Assembly: GCA_000708835.1 (NCBI GenBank)
Contig: DF237675.1
Coordinates: forward strand, 1-39,691
Direction of reading: 5' to 3'
Source: Klebsormidium nitens
Lineage: Eukaryota; Streptophyta; Klebsormidiophyceae; Klebsormidiales; Klebsormidiaceae
Length of the DNA: 39,691 nt
Below are positions 1 to 11,983 of the stretch, one piece after another. Under the pieces are notes generated by a model. It saw only the letters and a program-made list of their open reading frames with translations, was not told the DNA's origin and did not search any database. Numbering within the stretch: position 1 is the first letter of the stretch; each line of letters opens with the position of its first letter. The position numbers and the translations under genes were made by a program.

Positions 1-1319
1 TCGGTTAGCCTTAAGTCCCGACCGTTTCGACGCGCGGGTGATCGAACACACTCGAACACCGCCGCGGGGGGTGCTGACGTGGCGTCCTCTCCGGTACATG
101 CAACCATATTTAGCGTCACCGGCCAAATCCGGCAGATTCATTACCGCGCGTGCACCGTCCGATCGGTCAAGGGCGATTTTGGCCCTTCATTTTAGTCCGA
201 ACTTCATTTGGTAGGCCCAGATCGAGGGCTCGACTTTATATTTTCGGACTGTTGGCTTTGCCGACCCATTTATACCGGGCTCGTGTGTGTGTGTCAATTG
301 AAACTTTGCCCTGTGCGGCCAGTGCCGGCAATGATCACGGTCACGATTCAGGGACCAGAGGTGGAGCCTACAGTGGCTGTTTTTGCTGCTTCAAGAACCC
401 ATCCTAGTTGCACTTGACTCTGCCTGAGTATGCTGACGTCACTGTATTCGCGCTTTTTTGAGGCCGACAATGACGTCACTGTCTGGGTCAACGCATTCAA
501 ATTTCAATATGCCCGGTCAGCACCTAGGTGTTGACTTCTGCGTCCGCCACGCGTCCTGTCGCCATCCTGGACAAATTAGGAACCCTAAAATTGCATACGG
601 TCCGCTTCGTCGACGGGGCTGAATCAACATCTCAGATCCGACCAATTCGATTCGACTCGCATCAAACTTGTGGACAAGCAACCTTCTTGGAACTCGGGCG
701 AATTGGATTCTGCTCGCAGGAGGATCGTCAAATTCAATGATCATCCAATTTACCGTATGAGGCATTGGCAACCCCACCTGGCTAGGGCGCTAGCAAAGGA
801 AGAGCTGGCGCAGGAAGGACATCTGCGCTCCTGTTGTACTTCATTGGATGTGCCACTTTCCTGAGGTAGGTACTGAGGTTGTGCGGCGTGCATAAGAGGA
901 GTGAGTAACGGGAGGGTCTGTGTGTATTGCACTTGACCCCGACACGGGCGCAAGGAAGTTGCCTCAATGGCCGCCATGAGCGTGCAGGCGGCTTCGTCTG
1001 TGGCTGTCCGCATCTCTGAGAGCCTGGCCGGCACCGCCAGCACATCGGGGCGGTGTTCATCCAATAGTAGGAATCTGCGCGGCGTATGCTGGGGGGAGGC
1101 TCCACTCAGCCAACCCGTGTTACGACAGCCGCCTTGTCCCTCAGGTGTGGGGCAACACGAAGTGTCAAAGCAAGCAGTCCGTTTTATATTGCTGCCTAGC
1201 TGCACTGATGTTTGCTCTGGCTGTTGCTGACCAACTCTAATTGCATGTTGCAATGATCATGTCTCTGAAGCTTGAGGTGTGACTTAGAGGCTTGAAGGGT
1301 CCTGTTGCACCTCAATCAT
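1..1319. other. 5' intergenic region and probable BASS promoter
   Basis: No convincing gene is seen. Open frames on both strands (for example 750-1253 minus) have low-complexity composition, no recognisable domain and no consistent splice pattern. The stretch holds two TGACGTCA palindromes (434-441 and 471-478), a short GT microsatellite near 283-294, and an ACCGTCCGATCGG string near 154-168 that also occurs inside the transposon at 30117-30879. The last few hundred bases should contain the BASS promoter and 5' UTR, but no TATA box could be assigned. Confidence 0.5.
434..478. promoter_or_regulatory. Pair of CRE-type TGACGTCA palindromes
   Basis: Perfect 8-bp TGACGTCA palindromes occur at 434-441 and 471-478, 37 bp apart, each followed by CTGT. 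This is the classical binding site for bZIP (CREB/ATF/TGA-type) factors. They lie about 850 bp upstream of the BASS start codon, so which promoter they serve, if any, is unknown. Confidence 0.35.
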
Positions 1320-4262
1320 ATGGTTCTCAACGTTGCTGCATTCCTTGCAGGCTGTTCACCCTCCTTTTCCAGTCCTCCTCTCCCTTCCATTTCGTCTTCC
1401 CAAAGCCAGCGGCAATCGTGTCATAGTAGGGTGGACAGCAATGCTAGTATTTGCGGAGATACCACCGGGTTGCTGCCATTCCCGCACCGCAAGCAGACAA
1501 AACGGGCCGTGTTTTCCAATGGCAATGCAAGAGGGCAGAGCCAGAGTCGAGGGCGTGTAGGGACTGTCAATCGAGAAGGCAATGTGGGGGTTGCATCATT
1601 TGGTCCCAGCAGGGGCTCGCAATCGCCGCGCGCAGCGCAGAAAGTGGACCTAGCAAAGATGATTTCAGGAGCAATGCCGCTCGTTGTGCTGGCCACCGCG
1701 GTGGCTGCGCTGTCTCATCCGCCGTCCTTCAGCTGGTTCAAGAAGCAGTACTATGCTCCTGCGCTGGGGGGCATTATGCTGTCCATAGGGGTCCAGCTCT
1801 CGGTGGCCGACTTTGCACTGGTGTTCAAACAGCCAACCCCGGTGCTGGTGAGTCTGAGAGCTGTGGTTTGATTGGTCGTTTTGTAGAGCTAAGGCTTGTG
1901 CTTCGGCCAAAGTTGCGAGTGCACATCCACTCATATACATTGATTGCTGAGTGTTTGAGAACACATTGTGAAGATTAGGGCCAGTCGTCTATCTGCACAC
2001 TGTCTTTGGGACCTGCTCGGCTGAGCACTAGGTTCCGCGAAATTTAATTTCCATGTTGTGGTCTGGAAATGAAGGTCAAGTTGTTATGTCTGCTTCATCC
2101 GCTGGTTTTTTAACAGCTTGGCTGGGAGCCCAAGCCTGCGAAGGCTCAATACTTTGCCAGCTTGCAGGTCCACCCCCGGGTCCTTCGACTAACTGTTGTA
2201 TGGTTCTATTTTTAACATGTGACCTTTAAAGTTGGGGAGATAATTCCTGGTGCTAACGACCATTACGCGTATTCCCTGATGTTTGAGCAGCAACACCCAG
2301 TTCTCCATATAGCAGTTTTTTATAGGTTTACCTGCCAACCCAACTTGCCATTCAATCTAAAGCCCCCACTTTGCAGGCTGGCTACCTTGCCCAATATATG
2401 TTGAAGCCCGCATTGGGTTATTTGGCCGTCACGGCGTTTGGGGTTCCTCCCATGTTTGCGTCGGGCCTGCTGCTGACGGCCTGCGTGGCGGGCGCGCAGC
2501 TGTCCAGCTATGCCGCATACCTCAGCGGGGGAGACGTGGCACTCAGCATTGTCCTCACTAGCGTCACCACCATCACGTGAGCCACGCATGCCACCCTGGC
2601 AGCAAAGCGCGAGCTGCGAGACATAGCAACCCTGTTTTCTCTGCTTTGGATGCAATTGAGCCAATGGATTGTGTCTGTCTTTGTGAGGGTATTTAGATTT
2701 ATTAGTCCGCGTAATGCAGGCAACGAGCGGTCCCAGTTGAGCCTGCAGACTGATGCGAGCACTCTTGCAGGTCGGTGGTTGTCACGCCGTTGCTCACGCA
2801 GCTCCTCATTGGGGCAGCAGTGCCCATTGACGTGGTGGGCATGGCAAAAAGCATTATGCAGGTGAGACGGGTGTGGAACTGATGTTACGGTGCTAGAGTT
2901 CCTACCGAACGATGCCCTTGCAATGCTTGGAGATGCTGACTCAAGTCCTCCTAGGATGCCTTGTCTCTCCTCAGGTCAGGGCAGCCGTGCTTAGAGTTTG
3001 TTATCATAGGCCTTCAAGACTATTTCCAAAGGTGACATCCCCTGGACTCCAGTAATCTGATAGTTTGGTAATCTGAAAGCTGCAACACTTGAAGTGGCCT
3101 CTGCGGTGCGTGCTGGACCTTCTTCCAGACAGCACGTCTGTATCCTGATTACTGCGTCTCCCTTGCTTCACATGCCAGCCAACTTGTCAAGTAGTAAAAT
3201 ACCACAACATTTGAGACTATTTTTTCTGCTTCATTTTCGGCCCAGCCCCGCGCCCTTCCCCATTTCCCTCTCCTTTTTGTGACCCCGCCCGTGTTCTCCC
3301 TTCACCCCCCAGGTCGTGGTCGGCCCGGTGTTCCTGGGCCTGGCCCTCAACACGTATGCGCGCCGCCAGGTGGACGCAGTGCGCCCATACGTGCCCCTCG
3401 TGGGCATGCTGTGCACGTCGCTGTGCATCGGCAGCCCCCTCGCCATGAACCGCGCCATGCTCCTCAACCCTGCCGGCGTGCGCCTCCTTGCGCCCGTGAT
3501 CGCCTTCCACGTCGCTGCCTTTGCTGCGGGCTACTGGTTCTCCAAGCTGCCTCTCTGGAAGTGAGTCACGACAAGGGGCGTATGTGTGGTGCTCGGTTGC
3601 GGTGGTCACGGCTGGTGGGGTGTACTCGTGCAGGCATGGTCGCGAGTGGCGTGTCATTGGACTAGAGGCCTCTGAGTAGTGGGGACTGTCACAGCTTTTC
3701 CTAGCTGGAATGTCAAGGGAGCTCGTTGTAGCTAGGAGTTAGCTGTGGTTCGAAGCGCAAGAGTATGAGCTGACTGCCAGCAATGAGCCTGTACATCTTC
3801 TTCAGTAGAGTCTATGCTATTCAGCATCTGTTGCAGTTGCATTCTTCTAGACTAGTGTCTCTAGCGAGCAGGCTGCGGAGGGGGCAGCCTCGACTCTGAC
3901 CACAGGCTATTCGCTCTCCTTGGCTGACCACTTGCAGCTGCTCCTGCACAGAAGTGCACCCCAGGTGTGCTGCTCTCACGGCTGCATTTCTTTGGTGCAG
4001 GATGGACGAGCGAGCGGCACGCACCATCAGCCTGTGCACGGGCATGCAGAGCAGCACGCTGGCCATGCTATTGGCCACGCAGTTCTTTGGGACAACGGCC
4101 GCCGTGCCCCCCGCATGCTCGGTAGTCTTTATGGCCCTCTCCGGGCTCACGCTGGCGACGTTCTGGGGACGCGGCTATGGAATAGGACCACTACTTAAGT
4201 CTATGGGAAGGAATATGTATCTCTCAAAACAGAACCGCGAGGGTATGGAGATGGTGGCCTGA
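1320..4262 (+). CDS. BASS: Plastid BASS-family (bile acid:Na+ symporter) transporter
   Basis: Five exons: 1320-1847, 2377-2576, 2771-2861, 3313-3560 and 4001-4262. They join in frame to 442 residues, and all four introns are GT-AG. ATG at 1320 is the first methionine in the open frame. The first ~115 residues are Ser/Arg-rich with few acidic residues, as expected of a chloroplast transit peptide. The rest is a polytopic membrane domain with BASS-family signatures: LGGIMLSIGVQLSVADFAL, LAQYMLKPALGYL, CVAGAQLSSYAAYLS, TPLLTQLLIGAAVP, SLCIGSPLAMNR and TISLCTGMQSSTLAMLLATQ. Plant BASS proteins sit in the plastid envelope and carry organic anions such as pyruvate or oxo-acids with Na+. The sequence looks closer to the BASS1/3/5 group than to pyruvate carrier BASS2, so the substrate is not assigned. 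The gene converges on the TPR gene downstream. Confidence 0.93.
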
Positions 4263-6009
4263 CACTTTCTTACGCCATGAATACAAGAAGCTCAGGGGTC
4301 TTGTCAAGTAAGTGAAGTTTTCTTTCGGACACATATACGGTTATGAAAACGTGTTGAAAGGCATGTATATTCCAGGAATGCAGGTTACGGTGCGACACTT
4401 TATTTAGGGCTAGTATAATTGCGCTACTGGTTAACGAGTGTAACAGTATGTCCGTGGTCTTGGACGAGTCGAGGCAATGTAAGGGAGATTAGCAAACAAA
4501 ATCGTCTGTACAGCTAGTCTCTACTGGACACCGATAATTGGACACGGGTGTGTTTTCAAGTCAAGCTTTCAACGTCTGACCGATGGGCTGGTACATCCTA
4601 AGTTGTTGCCACGCAACTTCGTTCTTGCAAGTATACCAGTTTTACTTTTGGATCGTGCAAGGATCGGGCGGTGCTCTAGTATGAAGTGCGGCTGCATATA
4701 CGTATCCTCCCATGATCATCTTTCAGTCAAGTAAGTTGGCGTAGTGGTACATACAGCCGTGCAAGATAAGATAAACGACTTTGATCGGGAGATGATGTGG
4801 CATGGCATGCAGAGTGCATCAGTGAGCTTGAGACTGTTCTGGAAGTACGTATGGTCACTCTGATTTTTGACTCCGACATGTAAGCCTTGAACATCACACA
4901 CTCATCAACATTTTCAACATAAGGGGGTTGCGGGCACCGGCATGCATGCAATCTGACCATTGCACGCGCAAGAGTTCATGCGACTGGCCGGGAGCGCAAG
5001 GGTAATTGACTTTCGCATGCAATCCGTTTGAGTGATCTCGAACCACGAATGATGATGTATGTTTTAAGAAAACTGCAGCACGCGTACAAAACACGCGACC
5101 CCAGCCTGAATGTTAACTACTATTACGTGCTAGTGGCATATAGTCTTTGCTCAATCGGGTAATTCCATTGTTGTTAGAGGTCCCACCAGACGTATCGTCC
5201 AGCGCCAATTTCAATCATTGCAACTTGTCTAAACTCAAAACAATCCGATACGTCCACTCCGTGTCTGTGACTTCCGTAATTCTCACCAGTTACGCTAGGA
5301 CATCTACCAGACCGCCACAGAGTCTACTGTAGCTTGCTTTGAAGGCTGACTGAACGCATTTGCTAACTGGCAAGTGATATCTTCGGCTTACTCCAAACTT
5401 CTTATGAACTGCTCCGCAAGTAATGATCTGCAAAAAGAAGCGTTTCTCGAGAGTTTTGACCTACTTTGTGACAGGAAGCGGGCAATTAATTAGGCTAAAG
5501 TACACAGGCTGATTGACGACATCTAAAACGCAACCAAATCTTTTAAGGTAAAGCAGGCGCATGCTCAAGAAACCACGGGCTTTGGTGGCAGCTGGCAGTA
5601 TTCTAGACCGAGTAAGCAGCTTCAAGTTCGCTGGCCCTCGCATGCGCCTCCTTTGCGCCCTTCTCGTCTCCGCACATTCTCCTACACCGTGCCTGCCAAA
5701 GAAACAGGCCAGCAATCAGTCCGCAAGTCGCTGTCTAGCCTGCGACTGGGCGAGAATGAGAGGCCCTCGAGCGATCTGTTTGCTGAGAGCTGGTGCTACA
5801 ACAGAGGCCGAACGGGCAGTCGCGGCCTTCATGAATCTCCTGTGTCCATGGCTTCGTTTTCAACTCACTTACCCGTCCAGCTGACGCAACCGAGTGCTAT
5901 TGACGCTTGGCGTTTCCGATCAACACCGAGGCCAATGGGACGCTCAAGTTCCCCTTCTTGAAAGCCTGCTAGTCTGTCAAGCAGAGAGCCCGCCGCAAAG
6001 CTGCCCGAA
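4263..6009. other. Convergent intergenic region (3' UTRs)
   Basis: This lies between the stop codons of the BASS gene (+) and the TTC38-like gene (-). It is AT-richer than the exons and carries no supported gene. Open frames near 5561-5961 (+) lack a domain, splice consistency or codon bias and overlap the expected 3' UTR of the minus-strand gene. No tRNA or other structured RNA was recognised. Confidence 0.6.
4478..4482 (+). terminator. TGTAA poly(A) signal candidate for BASS
   Basis: TGTAA is the usual chlorophyte polyadenylation motif. This copy lies 216 nt after the BASS stop codon on the same strand. No cleavage site can be seen directly, and a 5-base motif occurs by chance, so this is only a candidate. 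Confidence 0.35.
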
Positions 6010-9000
6010 TCAACACCGTGAAACAAAGCACGCTGCTGTCGAAGCAAACGAGGCTGACGTCAACAGCGCTCCTTGCTTGCGACACGGCCGCAGGTTGGCG
6101 GCGGGGGTGCGTACCAGGAGGTGGTGCGTGAAGGGCACCCGGTCCCGTTCCCGGGCCCGCTCCTGCAGCAGGCGCAGCGCGGCGTGGCAGCGACCCGCAG
6201 CGAGCAACACGGAGCACAGCAGCTCCTGGAACACGTCCAACTGCTCGTCGGACGCACCGATCACCTGCGCAACACGTGACAACGCGCCTCGGCGATGCGC
6301 GCCAGAGTGAATAAGGAACGGCAATACGGGCCGTGACAAAAGGACGAAGCAAGGGTGATCTCGAATAGGTGAGTAAGGTGGATCCATGACCAGGCGCTTT
6401 GGGGAGTACTTCACTCCCGCTGTGAGGACTCAATTTGGCGAACCCGAGGGGAATCCCGGCTGGTGCTGCAGCGGGGCCTCACCTTGAGGCTCTTCCAGTC
6501 CGTTGCCAGCAGGCCGTCGGCCGCCTCGTCCATGTCTCCGGCCGCATACCGAGACACAGCCTCGGCCAACCGCAGCCAGCCGGCCTGCGCAGGCAACGCG
6601 GAGAGTGAGCACACGGAGCAAGCAGCCACCCTCAGGTTGGAAGAGGATTGAAAACAGCAGCAGTGTCCCCGCAGGTGGCGCCAACCGATCACCGCATTCG
6701 AGCAGCACTCCATCCGGACATTCGAAACCGTCTCGCACACAACCGCAGCTCTGAAGAGCGCTCCGACCTGCGCAGCTCTGACAGTTGCTGACCGTTTTGC
6801 TGCACAGCCAAAGTCCGCCGCCATTAACAGACAAGAGGGAGCCGGCAGCATGCATGCTGCACCCCTGCGAGTTGTCTCCTCGAGGAAGGGGCGGTACAGC
6901 TACCTGGAGGGCGTCTCGTCTCGGCCCTTTTTGCTTCTCTGCGAGCGCCGCCATCTTGGCAAGCAGCTGGCGGCCCCCTGCGTCGCGCCCGCAGCGCGGC
7001 AGTGCCCAGCACGCCAGCACGTCCAGCAGCAGCTCCACGTGCCACAGGCCCTGCAGACCACGTGGGGCAGGATCGGATAAGTGCCTCAGGCACAGGCAAC
7101 TGCTGGGTGGGATCTGAACGTTCGAGGTTGCGGGCGGAGGCCGGGCCAGGGCCCAGCAGTGGCTGGCGCGCCCCTTGGCCGCCTGTGAACGCAGCAGCTT
7201 TTGAAAACCAGGGTGCGGGAATGACCCTGTGCATGACCAGCTCAGCGAGCTGCGTCCCGTACTGGCTGGCATGGGTGGACACACTTACACAAACGAATAG
7301 GCGGAGCTGTTCACGAGCTTGAAAAAATAACACTGCATCACTGCTCAGTATCAGAAGGGACTTCGAAACGCAAGTTGTTTGAAAGGAGGAAGACCCGGAC
7401 GTCAAGAGTCTCCGAAAGACATCGAGGACGCGTGGAGTGCCTGTACCTCGTTCTGGATACGGTCCGTCAGTGCGGGCAGTCTGGCGTGCACCTCGGCGCC
7501 ATGCCCGCGCAGCTCGAGCCGCAGCAGCAGCCCCAGCCCGTTAGAACAGTCCTGCAACCAACTCCCAAGAACGACACCGTCAACATTGCTCCAATCGAGC
7601 TGGGGCCAGCATGCCGAGTCAGCTTGAATGGTTTCACACTTCTGAAAATTGCAACAAGCAACCACTGCGCCCTGGCATGGCGGCATTCCTGCCTGTAGGG
7701 GCTCCGGCGTGTGCGCTCACCTCGGTGGAGCCCTGGTCCCGCCACTCGTCCTTCCAGATGTGCTGGTCAAACACGGCCAGCGCAGCCTGGGGCCGGCCCA
7801 TGTCAACGTAGCAGAGGGCGAGGTGCCACCAGTTGTGGATGTACCTACGCAGGCAAGGTAGCCATCTAATCAACTCAATGACATTAAGCCCAGTGGACTG
7901 TAAGTGGGGCTGGTTTGGTGAGGGGATTATGGGGATTTCAATACAGGTGCGAAGCGTATAAACCTCTGGTTTAGTGCTCTGATTAAACTCAAAAGGTTCG
8001 TCTTCAAAGGGCTTTTCCGTTCACTAGTTCGAGGAGCAAGAGGCGGCTTCAGAACCAGGCAGGGGGTAAATGCCCCTTCGGCATAAGGGAGCTTGTCAGA
8101 GCAGCAGCTGTAATACAAGGGGCAGGGCAGGCCTGTTAAAACAGGTCCTCTCGGGAAAGCCAAAAGTTGCATCAACTGACACACTAAGAGCAGACAGAAA
8201 GCACGCATTCCATGCGCTCAGATGGACTCTTCGTCAATGTGTGCGAACAACCCTACAATTGCTTTGGTGGGGGGGTCGACATGTTGCCCCCATGGTGCCT
8301 TCTTGACTCACATGAAGGGGCAGCAGTGTTGCCACTGGTGCACTCTCTGCAGCATGAAGCGCACCGCCTCCTCAAACTGGCAGCGGTGGTGGTACACGTG
8401 GCACAGTGCATGCTGGGCCCATGGGTCGTCCTCTCGCAATGCCAGCCCTGCGCGTGCTGCCGCTTCAGCCTCTGTCACGCGGCCTGCCTCCAGCAGGGCA
8501 AACGCCAGGCAGCCGTGGAAGAACGGGGAACGAGCATTCGCCTTCTCTACCTGGGGACCATGCCAAAGTTAGGAAAGATAGACAGGCAAAGCACCTACTG
8601 CAATCCCCACAGAAACTTGAGCGGGGATCCTCGTTCTGGTAAAGGACGGCGCTAGGCTAGCTGGACCTCTGGAAGGATTGACAGTCATGTACTTGGGTAC
8701 ACTTGAGTGCTCTCTGCTGAAGGACAATATCAGCGACAACTGAGCTCGCAATCTACGCTACAGTAACTCCGATCAACATCTTGCCCCTATAGGCTTCTGC
8801 ATTACTAGGCGGGGCGCAGCAATAGGGAGGAGAGGGCCCTACCATTTGCGCCAGGCGCAGCATGAGGTCCTGCTGCCCCACATAGAAGGCAAGTGTCTGT
8901 GCCCGCTTCAACGTCACCAAATCTTGCGGCCAGTCTTGCAGCAGGGAAAGATGCTTCTCCAGTATGAGCGCCACATCCCCCGCTGCCAATGCTAGGATGC

Positions 9001-9889
9001 ACTCCAGGTGAGCCTGCTCATACAGGGTGCACTGACCGGCGGCCATCTGCACAGACAGCACCCGACGTTGGAGCAGGCCGGCGAGGGGGGGGAGATCTGC
9101 ACTCTCTATCAATAAGAGTGGATAGAGCATAAGAAAAGCCCCTTGGGACGGTGTATACGACTTCAAAATACTTGAAGGGCTCAACAGAGATGTCAAGGAA
9201 GAAAGGGGGCGACCAACGTGTGCTGTTGAATTTGAGGATCGGACCCGCCGCAAGGCAAACCAGGCAGCTGAGCTGGAGCCTACACGAATTGGAAAGACCA
9301 AACCAACCTGACGCGGGCCCCATCACTTGCACACAGCTCATTGCCAGAAGGCATACTTCCCAACCACTCTGGATTGGCCACTCTCTCACCTGTTCCTGTG
9401 CTCGCTTGAGGAAGGTGCTGGAAGGAGGGTCCGGGGGAGGCAAACGGGGGCACTTCTTCTCTGCAGCAAGGCAAACTGCGCCCGCCAGCGTGTTGGCTAG
9501 GCAGCAGGAAGGATCAGCCTGTGCAGCCAGGACGGCCAGCTGCAAGTTGCTGCCATACGCCAGCACCTGGGGCAACACAAACGGGGCCAGGTCAGAAGAC
9601 AAATTCAACCCAGAAGATAGACGGCAATCACTGCTGGGTGTGCCCGCATCTGGTATAAGATGGGCACAGCTGCAGGTGTACTGCGAGAGCGCAGAGATCT
9701 AGACGCCACAGGTGGCCACACCCTTCCAAGCATGCACTGAAGAGGAACAGCAGATGCATGGAAGCTTAGCCAATGTCACCAATATGTGCCCACCTGTTCC
9801 GCATATGCGTCCAGCAGGGTCAAGCACTTGTCCGATACAGAATGGATGGGCAGCGTGCCCCGCCAGCAGCAGCGCGGAGGCTGCACCAT
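6010..9889 (-). CDS. TTC38: TTC38-like tetratricopeptide-repeat protein
   Basis: Nine exons on the minus strand: 9794-9889, 9390-9566, 8843-9046, 8312-8550, 7721-7844, 7447-7551, 6904-7050, 6483-6584 and 6010-6264. They join in frame to 482 residues, close to the ~470 of TTC38 proteins. Seven junctions are phase 0. The one phase-2 junction rebuilds the family motif MYIHNWWHLALCYVD. Other TTC38-like stretches are EQAHLECILALAAGD (residues ~104-118), LAFALLEAGRVTEAEAAAR and DPWAQHALCHVYHH (160-205), AALAVFDQHIWKDEW (~258-272) and RLAEAVSRYAAGDMDEA (368-384). The fold should be an all-helical TPR solenoid, probably cytosolic. TTC38 proteins occur in bacteria and eukaryotes, and I know of no firm biochemical role. 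The last exon could be spliced again at GTACGC after residue HHLL, giving a different C terminus. Confidence 0.88.
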
Positions 9890-11638
9890 TGCAGCCTGTT
9901 CCGCCAGCTATCGTGCACTCTGTGAGTAGCTACAGACATAAACCAAACAAAGTGAGCCTCGTAAGTTTAGCCCCCACTCAGGCTCTGGCACTATTGCGAT
10001 ATTCCTGGTCAAGGATCTTGTGGACACAACAAGGCCACATAGACCTCAATTCAATTCAACCACAATGTTCTCTTTCCATAAACCCGTACACATACGCATG
10101 AGGCTGCTAGGACATAGTCACTGTCGTAGCCGGGAGCACTGAGCCTGATGCGATGCAACAGAATGGGCAGCAAACTTCCTCCCTCCGCCGCAGGACTTTT
10201 CTCCAGACTTGGCCAGCGCACACATGTATGAATGCTTCAATTGAATCTGATGCCAGCAATGCCAAAGATGGCCGTCTTCCTTTCCTAAGGCAAAGGGGGC
10301 CTTCGGCATACATCAATCAATTTTTATATTTGGGTCACCGAAGCCCTAATAACAGCCCAAAAGGCAAACACACATCAATCAATTAATCAACTTTTTAAAC
10401 GACTGTCTGTAAAGACGGCGCCGGTTATCGATGCCTTGACAAGAATGAGCCTTGAGTGCGGCACCTATTCATGCTTGGACCCCAAACGTCTTTCCGGACG
10501 GCACGCCGGATATACCGACGAGAGTTCGGAGTTGTGGGCCAGTGTTTAATTTCTTATGGAAAATTAGGGGATTGCTGGATAATAACGTCCTACCACTGCC
10601 AGCGAATACCATCTGCAATTCACAGAGCTGAGAGAACCGTAACGCAGCAAAATCCAGGACCAAGTGGAATTAGCAATTTTGCTGGCGGCTACTGTATGAT
10701 ATGGCCACCTGTTCTCACAGCTGCAGACCTCTCATCTGGGTTGGTGAATGGTGCAGGGCGCAGGACCCTACCCGTCGTCCAGTCTTGGGCCTAAATGCTG
10801 ATTGGCAAGAATGCAGGAGAAGAAAGAATGCAGAAAATTGTCATGGGCGCCATCAGCAGCACTATGCTCGCCGCAGCTCTGCTGCCTGCCGAGCAGGCGG
10901 AGAGCCAGGGCCGGCGAGCAGCGACAGCCGGAGCAGTAATGCAGACACATCATTACAAAGTTTAGAACAACTGCTTCGACCCAAGCAAGAAGGGGCGGGC
11001 GCAGAAAGCAGGAGAGGCGTGGATGCACAGTCAGCAGGTAGGAGTGGTTATCTGCTGGAAGCAGCGATCTGCAATGCTCATCTGCAATTTTCAAATTTTG
11101 AAAAGCTCACTTTGACGGAAGGGAGAATTGCGACAGCTGGTTAGGCTGCAGCATTTGGTCCTCCTCTGTTCCTTTCTCTCTTACAGCTTCTTAAAGCAGC
11201 ATTGCAAATCTCTTTTGTGCAACATCTTAACCAAAGTGGATTGCAATGCGGTCTGATCATACCAACCCAAACACGTGTCCACGGCCTTGGGAGGAGTTCC
11301 AAGTGGGCCATTTTAGTTATTGTTTGTTTCTGAGTTTTTCTAACGCAAGACTACGGCACACATCGGTATCAATTCTCCAAACAATCTTCAAAGTGCATCA
11401 CTCAGGTGCAAGGAGTGCCAAAGACAGCAATGTGGAGGAAGTTACAGCTCCGTTGCTCTCTCAAAAAGGGGCAGTGAAAGGAACAGGTGAGGAAACTTGC
11501 TCATGACTTAATTGTCACGTTGCTTTTCCATAGAGACATAACATGTCCAAGCTCGATTGGGATCAAGTCTTTGAGGAAGTGGCACGTCCACTATTGGCCC
11601 TTGACCTCGTGCTTTTGAGTGTATAGGATCAGACTCAC
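9890..11638. other. Divergent intergenic region, TTC38-like / small membrane protein
   Basis: This 1.75-kb stretch separates two divergent start codons, so it should hold both promoters. Open frames at 10456-10794 and 10701-11144 (+) have no recognisable domain, an unusual composition and no good splice partners. They are not called. No repeat, tRNA or named promoter element was identified with confidence. A CAG six bases before the ATG at 11639 could be the acceptor of a 5' UTR intron. Confidence 0.5.
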
Positions 11639-11983
11639 ATGGCAGCCAATGTGTCCCCTGTTTTCACGCTGCCGGTCACATCTACCATAATCAACACCTC
11701 AAGTATTCTCAAGTGCTCCGCCCTTTTGCAATCAGCAGCAGCGCCGACCCCCTCGATAACTCTCCAACAACAATTGGACCGTGCATATGAGGAAGCCAGA
11801 CGACCGCAAACAAAAACTCCTGCTCAACTTCGAATTCAAAAGCGACGAGAATATATGGCAAAAGTTGGTAAAAGGAATGATTCGCCGTTCTTTGCACTGG
11901 TTGGTGCACTGGTTTTGGTTCCTCCACTTGTCATTTTGGGGTTTGCAGTTGCAACAGGCTATGTGGATCTCTTCAAGAATTGA
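11639..11983 (+). CDS. Small single-pass membrane protein, probably plastid-targeted
   Basis: Intronless frame of 114 residues starting at ATG. Residues 1-~45 are rich in Ser, Thr, Ala and Pro with almost no acidic residues, like a transit peptide. A charged helix follows (LDRAYEEARRP, then TPAQLRIQKRREYMAKVGKRN, ~55-82). One strong hydrophobic segment, about residues 84-105, contains FFALVGALVLVPPLVILGF. The end is the short tail ATGYVDLFKN. The ordered layout (targeting peptide, basic helix, membrane span, short conserved-looking tail) supports a real gene despite its size. It resembles small thylakoid or envelope accessory proteins in layout only, and I do not recognise the family. It is convergent with the coiled-coil gene downstream. 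Confidence 0.72.
   Translation: MAANVSPVFTLPVTSTIINTSSILKCSALLQSAAAPTPSITLQQQLDRAYEEARRPQTKTPAQLRIQKRREYMAKVGKRNDSPFFALVGALVLVPPLVILGFAVATGYVDLFKN

Noticed and set aside
750-1253. 167-residue minus-strand open frame
   Set aside because: No domain, no splice partners, mixed composition and no neighbouring gene on this strand. Treated as chance.
5561-5961. Overlapping plus-strand open frames
   Set aside because: They lie in the expected 3' UTR of the TTC38-like gene, lack any domain, and two frames compete over the same DNA.
10456-11144. Two overlapping plus-strand open frames
   Set aside because: No family resemblance, no intron signals and Cys/Trp/His-rich composition. They probably lie in the promoter region of the next gene.
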